Shown here one piece after another: positions 57,111 through 64,000 of a stretch of 64,000 nucleotides of DNA. Every line of letters starts with the position of its first letter. The stretch's first letter is position 1. Both the position numbers and the translations under genes were made by a program. The notes under the pieces were generated by a model. It made no database searches and was not told the DNA's origin. It saw only the letters and a list, made by a program, of their open reading frames with translations. Source of the DNA: Trissonchulus latispiculum (Eukaryota > Nematoda > Enoplea > Enoplida > Ironidae); contig JASAND010016413.1 in assembly GCA_030248195.1 (NCBI GenBank), positions 47,433-111,432 of the forward strand, written 5' to 3'.

Positions 57111-60100
57111 TTGCTAACGCTGCCTTCCATTATTAAGGTAATTCTGTAGGGCCGAAGCTCTGGAAAGTCAAAGTTCCAAGTAATTCCAGTTTTCTAGTTC
57201 TCATGGTGCGGCAACTTTGTTGGTAACTAAATTTTAAACTCACAACCGGCGCAATTTAATTTTTGAGGCAATCTGCAGAAGCGAGCCAGAAAAATGCAAG
57301 ATTGTTGAAAACATTACTAAAAGTGTCATCATACCGTATAATTTGTGAAATTGCTTAAAGTAACTTAAATAGTTGTAGCTTTGGTTACTAATGAAATTTG
57401 GAACATTTTAAATGGTAATTGTGGAAATGATTACTTAGGGATTAGGTTGCGCAACTAGACGACAGGGTGGTACGTATTTCCAAGAGTGTATAATACGTAA
57501 TAAAATCGACAAAGTGTCATACGCTGCATTATCAGCTCGGGCCATATCTCCGCACGAAATCAGCTTCATTCCCCAGAAACAGACACTCCTTATCAAAGCA
57601 AATTCGACGGCTGCGATTGCATCGCTAAAGTTCAAACTCAACTATTCAGCTGGTCCGTGCGCGTCTGTTGCGTGCAAATACATTTCTTCTTGCAAAATTT
57701 CTCTGTCAATTTATGGGGATAGCGCACATCAGGATAGCGAGTAGATAATACATAACGGATGACGCTTGTCCTACTCTTATGGGCTGCAAAATTTTGTATT
57801 TTGTTAATATTACTACTGTAGAATGATGATTTTGCATGCAATTGCAATTTGTAATATAAATTTTAGAAGAAAAAATTTTAAAAATACAATTTTCAATCTG
57901 TCACATCACCCACCCCTATCAAAGTGTCAAAACTGCCGGTTTGAAATTCAGAAATTCATTAAAAAACAATTCTAATTTTCTACTGTACTGGAATTGATTA
58001 TGTGCTAAGCATGTTGCGAGTGTTTCCAATGCGTCACGTTTATGTATAATGCAGCATACCGAGAGCCAGAAATTGACTACGATGTAAAATTTGGATGTGC
58101 CAATACCATTATTCGTATTTATATAGTCAGACTCGGAGAATAAAGCAGTATAGGTGTACCAACTCGGACACCGCGAGAAAGTAGCATGTGTCGTGTACAG
58201 ATGCATGATTCGTCCATGTTGTCGGCAGAAGTCTGAATTTCCAAAATCTACCGTTTTCGCTTTGGCGTTACTGTTTTCTGAAACAAATTTCAAAGCATTT
58301 GAACCTTTTGGTTTAAAAAATTCAAAGATAATACTTAACCGATAGTCGTGGAACAATACTTTAAAGTTAAGCTCCATTACTACAAAACTTTTGCAGACAA
58401 CTTTTGATTGTTTAGACGGGGAATGGTGGGCATTCTGTTCTCCTTGCTGTTGTTACAAACTGCTTTTTGCAGTCGGATGACAACAAAGAAGTGTAATTAG
58501 CGGAGATAAACGATCTTTTTTGACAGGCTTTTCAACTGAATTGACTCAAAAAAGGGGGGATTGATATGAATAATGAAAATTAATTTATGATAACCATGGA
58601 CCCAAAATTATAACTTGTGACGGATGAGAAAGTTTCGTACGTAGATTGTACGTACTGACATGTTTAGATAAGTGTCTCTATATTAATTTGTTTAAAGAAA
58701 TTACATAAGCTTATGTACTGCCGGCAAAAATGGACCCTCTGAGGCGGCTTACTTCCAAGAATTCCTGAATTTGGCCATACAGATCGCAAACAGCAGGCAA
58801 GCAAGAAAAGGTTAAGGAGAAACACGAATTATAAACTCCCAATGGAGGCAAATCGTCGTGACGGTTAGATGAAGCAAGCTCTCATGAGCTTGCGCTTAGC
58901 TAGGTTTCAGAGAGAGATTTTCCAAACAATAGGCTTGAAGACACTGTCTACCTCCCAGTGAGCGGTTATTTGCCTCTCAACCACTTCCATATTCTATTTG
59001 TTAATTGACATATTAATTTCTTTAATATTCGGGTATTCAAGAGACTTAATAATTTTTGTATCAAGTAGTACGTGTGATATCAGTGATATCAGAGTCAATG
59101 TATATGACGAATGGAGTTTCGAACCGTACATAGAATTTTCCTGCAAAACAAGCATTTGCATATTCTTTTTCTTGTTGATTTGGAAAATTACTGGCTGAGT
59201 CAAATTTTCTATACATATGTTTAGTTAAAAATATGACTAGAGTTTGTACGATTTTTTCCACACGACATTTGGATAATAGGAAATCTTTCATTTATTTAGA
59301 TAAGCATGTCTGCAAGTATTTGGGAACGTTTGTTCAAGCTATATACAAAATCAACCATGTTGAGGTGTAGTTAATATCTAATTAGACTTATTACGGTGAG
59401 TGTGTATCAATCTAGAGTAAGTTTAATGATTAACAATCGGTGTTTTGATATAAAATATATTTTATATATGTGTAATGAATGCTACGAAGATATCACTACA
59501 GCTCTGTGCAAACAAATTAAAACAAAGTTGTCAGTATTAGGTCCCATATTAATATTGGACTTTCATGTGCAAACTATTCAATATTAATAGGTTCAATATG
59601 ACGGACAAGTGTATAATTGAATGGGTATAGAAAAATACGGGTGCAGGAGAAAATATAGTCAACAAATGACCGAATTTGTCGATCACATTAGTTCTACAAA
59701 TGGGTTTTGTTGGCGATCCAATCCATCAAGACACTAATAGAATTTCTGTGCTTTTTCATATGTTCAAGTACGCATTATTTTTGAATTTGGATTGGTGAGC
59801 AGCTTTCGTACAACTCGAACGAAACGCTTAATCGCTGCGAAAGAGAATTGTTTTTACTCCTCATCCAATAAATCCAATAAAAAAGAGGACCTTTAGAGTT
59901 GCAACGTCGCCGGTCAAAGTCGATAGTTTCCGTTATTCCAGGTTATAAAATAGAAGCAAAAGGACTTTCAAAGCAGAACAAAAGTTCATTAAAACAAGGA
60001 AACAAAGAAATATAAAGACCGATCAAACTCGAAATAAAGAGTTTTCTTTAAAATATTTCTCTTTCTCTTTTAAAAACAAAAGGGTGACATTCGACAGTAT

Positions 60101-60760
60101 CCTTTCAGGGTTTAGAAAAGTAAAGATGTTAGATGACGACAAAGGGCGTCTCGTAGGCTATAACCATGACAATAGAACTTTCTAAAGAATTCTGGAATTA
60201 GCTGAAGATGATAGGAAATTTTGTAATTGGCTTTAAGTTTATTAAAACGAAAAAATGCGAATGGTAGTAAGCAACTGAACACAAACATTAGACCACTTCG
60301 AAACTTTGCTTGATATGTCTGCGATTGCTCATTATTGAGACATGAAAATTCGGAACAATTTTTTGCCTGTCTTATCAGTCAACAAGTGCAAGAAAAGTTG
60401 CCCAAAATTTTGAATTGACTCATTGCTTTAGCTAACTTCCTCGATTTCAAGCTTCGCATATTAAGGAATGAGACTTTTAGTGATAAATTTCAACGGGCGA
60501 AGATCAAATGATTGAAACGAAGAAATTGAAAAGAAAGATATTTTAAAGGTCAAATTGAACGAGACTATAATTTTCCCTACAATCCCAATAGTTTTTAGTT
60601 TAATTCTCTCAAGTTTTTAATTTGATAAATAGCGGACGTCACTACCTGCTGACAGACAGGGCCACTTTACCTGGCATGACGAAAGAATTCATATAAATAA
60701 TTTAGAAATGAAAACAAAAAAAAAGAAACTTACATTAAAAGTTTATGGAATTAGACAAAT
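57111..60760. other. No recognisable gene
   Basis: AT-rich with scattered short open stretches on both strands, none with motif support. Confidence 0.35.
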
Positions 60761-61103
60761 TCCTGCCTATTGGTGAGTTGGCGCACGCCTGTCAACTAAC
60801 ACCAAAGGCGCTGGATGAGGTGGGTTCAAGCTGGAGGCAGAGGCAGAGGGCATGAGTTCGACGAGCTTCGGAGATTGCAAGACCATTAAACGATCATCTC
60901 CGTTAGAGGCTATCAGTGGTATCCGCCGACTCGGTGACAGTGGAGTAGTCAGTGATTGATGGAGACGATTGATACCAGAGGTTTGTCGCATGCTCAGCAG
61001 TGCTAATTTCCAGGCGTGTCGGTGGAGCCGACTTTGAGTTACGGGCCGTGCGCCTGGGGGAATTTTGGGGGCCCCACTCTCAGACCTGAAGCTCACCCAC
61101 CCC

Positions 61104-61275
61104 AGTAGTGGGGCCCCTCCCCCCCCCCCCCCCCAGAATCCGGATTTTTTCCGAAAAATGGGAAAATCCGGCTGGCGGCCTCGGCCGCCCATTCTCAACT
61201 CTCTTCCCGCGGCGGCCGCCGGGGAGGGGACTCAGCGGCTTGAGGCTGGAGCTTTCCCGGTGAAACCAGCAGCAC
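61104..61275. repeat. GC-rich segment sharing motifs with 26085-26165
   Basis: A poly-C run (61118-61132) leads into AGAATCCGGATTTTTTCCG and AAAATCCGGCT, found also near 26095-26140. Then come the stem GGCGGCC/GGCCGCC and a GGTGAAACC phrase that is inverted as GGTTTCACC at 26152. Probably two copies of a small transposon family. Confidence 0.4.
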
Positions 61276-62451
61276 GCCGTCCGTGTTTAGCCTTGTTTTC
61301 TGCTGTGCACGTTCATTTTGGTTAGTTTTTCCAAAGCTGTCCCTATTTTTTGATTTGCTTTCGGTTCGAAATGGATACACCAACTGTCTGAGAGACCTTG
61401 CCGAGCTATAGTGACCGTGCTATAGTGCCTCGTGCGATCTCGGTACGGTCTGAACGCTCATCGGTGGCTGCCTAGTGTCACTGCTACAGGATTTTACTAC
61501 AATGATAAGAAGTCTCTAAAGGCGCTCCTTGGAGTACGCAGGAAATTAGAGGGAGACTCTGATATTTGTAAAAACGAAGAAGAGAAGATTGAGTGACGCG
61601 CAGAGCGTAGTGTTGGGGACAAGTTTCCCTATTTAATTTTTTTATGCACAACTTTGAAAAGTCGGACACGATCAGGGCTAGCCAACAGTCCCACAGAAGA
61701 TGCTGCGGGATGTTGCACAGAAACAATATCTTGGAAGCAGGCCATATTTGATTACGAGGAACCTCCCACAACCCAATTTTGATGATTGCACTCCCACCTT
61801 CACCCCGACTACATCCAGACAGTGCAGCAAAATTTCATTGGCTTCGGTGGAGCCGCTGTGTGTACCAGCGGAAGACAGGAATCACTGTCATCCAAAGAGG
61901 GAACGCGTTTTGTGCACAATTTGTCAATGTCTAAGCCGCTCATCAGGCAATTTATTTGTAATTGCGACGACACCGAGGTGTCAGCATTAACCTTCTGCTT
62001 GTAGCGACTCCGTCACCACGACATTCCTGAACGTTGCAGAAACAGTATGTTTTTAGCCGGTTTGCAACAAGGAGGGAATTTCGCAGTTCATGCATTTCAA
62101 TATCTGAATTACTATAAAGGATTGGAAGAGTCCAACACAATGCGGAAAAGCTGAAATTACAAAAGCTGTACGCATAATAACTTCACACCTTTATAGAAGA
62201 TTACCGTCACCATTACCATTCGGTCACAAGGCAACATTTAACGCCTATTTTAAAGTGAAAAATTTTTGCGTCTCGTCAAAAAGAGCTGATTTTCGAATCC
62301 CATCGGCAAATCGAATTCCGGTCGCTTTTGGCACGCTGAAAAATTCACTTGCGAATTCGTGGAAACAAAAATGAGTGAGATCTTAACAGACACTACAGTT
62401 AAGCTTGACCCAAAAGTGTAGAAATTAAACCGTATTTCGAAAAGAACAAAG

Positions 62452-62808
62452 TTGGGAATAATGCCGAAAATCGCCGACATCTACTCCGCCACACACAATT
62501 CAGTGCAATCAGGAAATGAATACCGAAAACCGAGATTTGACACAATGTGCCCAAAAGTTCAATTTCCAGGATATCCGAAACGACTGAGAATTTTAATAAA
62601 AAATTCCCGGGTTTTTTTGCTTGCCATCGCGATCAGTGTCTTGACAGAAAGCATTTCGCTCGTTTGTTCATCAACGTATAATATCAAACTTTTATTTCGT
62701 TTTGTTAAAAGTATGCAAACATATTTCCCCAAATTCGGGGGGCGGGTGGTTTATTTGAATTTTGCAAGAATGCTCGAAAAAATTCAGACCAATTTGTGCT
62801 GCAAATGA
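62452..62808 (+). CDS. Doubtful ORF (118 codons) with one hydrophobic segment
   Basis: The first in-frame ATG is at 62461 (MPKIADIYSATHN). A segment VFLLAIAISVLTESISLVC could be a membrane helix. No family recognised and no homologue in the window; may be chance. Confidence 0.15.
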   Translation: MGIMPKIADIYSATHNSVQSGNEYRKPRFDTMCPKVQFPGYPKRLRILIKNSRVFLLAIAISVLTESISLVCSSTYNIKLLFRFVKSMQTYFPKFGGRVVYLNFARMLEKIQTNLCCK

Positions 62809-64000
62809 CCTAATATAAAAGTTTAATTTTTAATTTTAGAATTTTCTTTCGAATGAAACCCTTCACGCCTTTACATTAACAAATTTAACAGCCGAAGTTA
62901 AATTTCTACGTAGAGCAGCAGTTGATTTCCCTGCTATAATAGTATGTAAACAGACTGCTCAGCCTGAAGGACGGGAGATGTATGTAAATTTGTAAATCTG
63001 TTTCCAAAAATTAGTCGAATTTTTCATAAACAACTCATAGAATAAGAAATTTCTTGCGTTCGAATGATACCCTTCACACCTGTGTTTCAACAACAAAAAA
63101 TTCAGAATCATTTTTAAATGAAATAATAGTCTAAAAAAGAAAGTTTTAGAAATACTTTATGCTGTAACTACATTCTGCAGCAATTGCTAAAATTGAACCG
63201 AAAATATTGCGATATAGAATTGTTATATCGATTTTCAGGTTCAAATTCACTACTGTAGGCCCACGACAAAAATTTGATATCGGCCATCAAAATGTGCTGC
63301 TCTTGATGGACTAAAACTCATAATTTAAAACGGCTTTTTCCGTATTTGTTTTTTATGTAATAAATATAAAACTCCAATCAGTGTTATATGAAGAGACAAG
63401 CCAATGTGCGCTAAGCTGGGAATGTCTGCTGTTATCAGCCATCTGAGTTGGTGGCAGCCTCGAAGCAGAGCTGCATGCATTGGAGAAATTTCATAGGAAC
63501 AACCTCAAAATTTCTACAATAATATTAGGTTGCAAATTTCTCTAATCTTTAAATTATTATCAGCAAAAGTAATTTCAGTAGATTCGACAACTTAATGAAA
63601 ATTTATTAGAAGTTTAGTACGCAAACTTTCCGTTACTTGTCGACGACTTCACAATTTAAACCTGCATTATGGAAAGTTAGTTAATCCTAAATCAATCAAT
63701 CAAATAAGTGGCAGGCTGACAACATCAAAGAGGTTACGAAGGAGTTATTTCCGGTTGAAGCCTCTCCTTTGGAGGGGTAATTCTCCTGCTGGACTTTGGC
63801 TAGCGTAAAGTTGAAGTGAGGATACCCTTACTTGCCGAGCTATGAAATTAAGTAGGCTCTCCAGACAATGAGATTGAGAATGAAACAATGGACTCTGGTT
63901 TGAGGGAAAGCCAGTTTCATTGGACCCTCTTTTCAAAAGTTTAAATTACAAATTATCCGAGTCATCACAATGTCTGGAATCGTCCAGATGAAAGGGTGTC
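62809..64000. other. No recognisable gene
   Basis: Nothing supported beyond short chance frames. Confidence 0.35.

Noticed and set aside
60767..61090. Sequence resembling SRP (7SL) RNA 5' end (GGCGCACGCCTGT)
   Set aside because: Only the first ~30 bases resemble it and form a simple hairpin; I could not find the conserved SRP helix 8 features downstream.

Overview
This is eukaryotic, almost certainly invertebrate-animal DNA. Coding sequence is split by GT-AG introns of roughly 100 to 2,600 bp, there are no operons, and most of the 64 kb is AT-rich non-coding sequence packed with transposable elements. The lineage cannot be fixed from this window. The best clues are two CHK/DUF1679 (ecdysteroid-kinase-like) genes, a family expanded in insects, nematodes and other invertebrates, and LTR elements primed by a tRNA-Arg-type primer site as in the mdg1/412 group.

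Left part (1-11,000): one intronless gene encodes a NADAR domain fused to an SGNH-hydrolase-like domain (4093-5229). It is bracketed by four copies of a 17-bp near-palindrome that carries its start codon. To its right lie a ~194-bp tandem repeat (7,530-8,330) and an unusual 1.1-kb field of stem-loops (8,354-9,481). Three of these share one architecture with covarying stems and are my best candidate for something undescribed.

Centre (10,876-33,674): two same-strand paralogous kinase-like genes, A (12058-16646) and B (29933-33674). Both have a conserved promoter block, a 5' UTR intron and matching exon junctions. Gene B is complete (6 coding exons, 390 aa) but has Asp where the Brenner motif has its catalytic His. 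Gene A keeps HGD but has no recognisable last exon. Its fifth intron is entered by a 7.9-kb segment (16,729-24,656) with hAT-type inverted ends and near-matching 8-bp flanks. Inside that segment are a decayed Ty3/Gypsy integrase C-terminus fused to an OTU protease, and a tandem pair of novel 4-Cys ORFs. Between the genes a hAT MITE with a perfect 8-bp target duplication sits inside an older foldback element.

Right part (33,700-64,000): two copies of a ~1.1-kb repeat, a Mutator-like element holding only a transposase tail, a minus-strand gag remnant, a broken C2H2 zinc-finger gene, and a 6.4-kb LTR element (45,982-52,379). The LTR element has LTRs, primer site, decayed gag and polypurine tract but no recognisable pol, so both gag copies look like a gag-only non-autonomous family. 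From 52.6 kb on only weak coding candidates were found.

All gene models rest on reading frames, splice consensus and motif recognition by eye; no searches were run.
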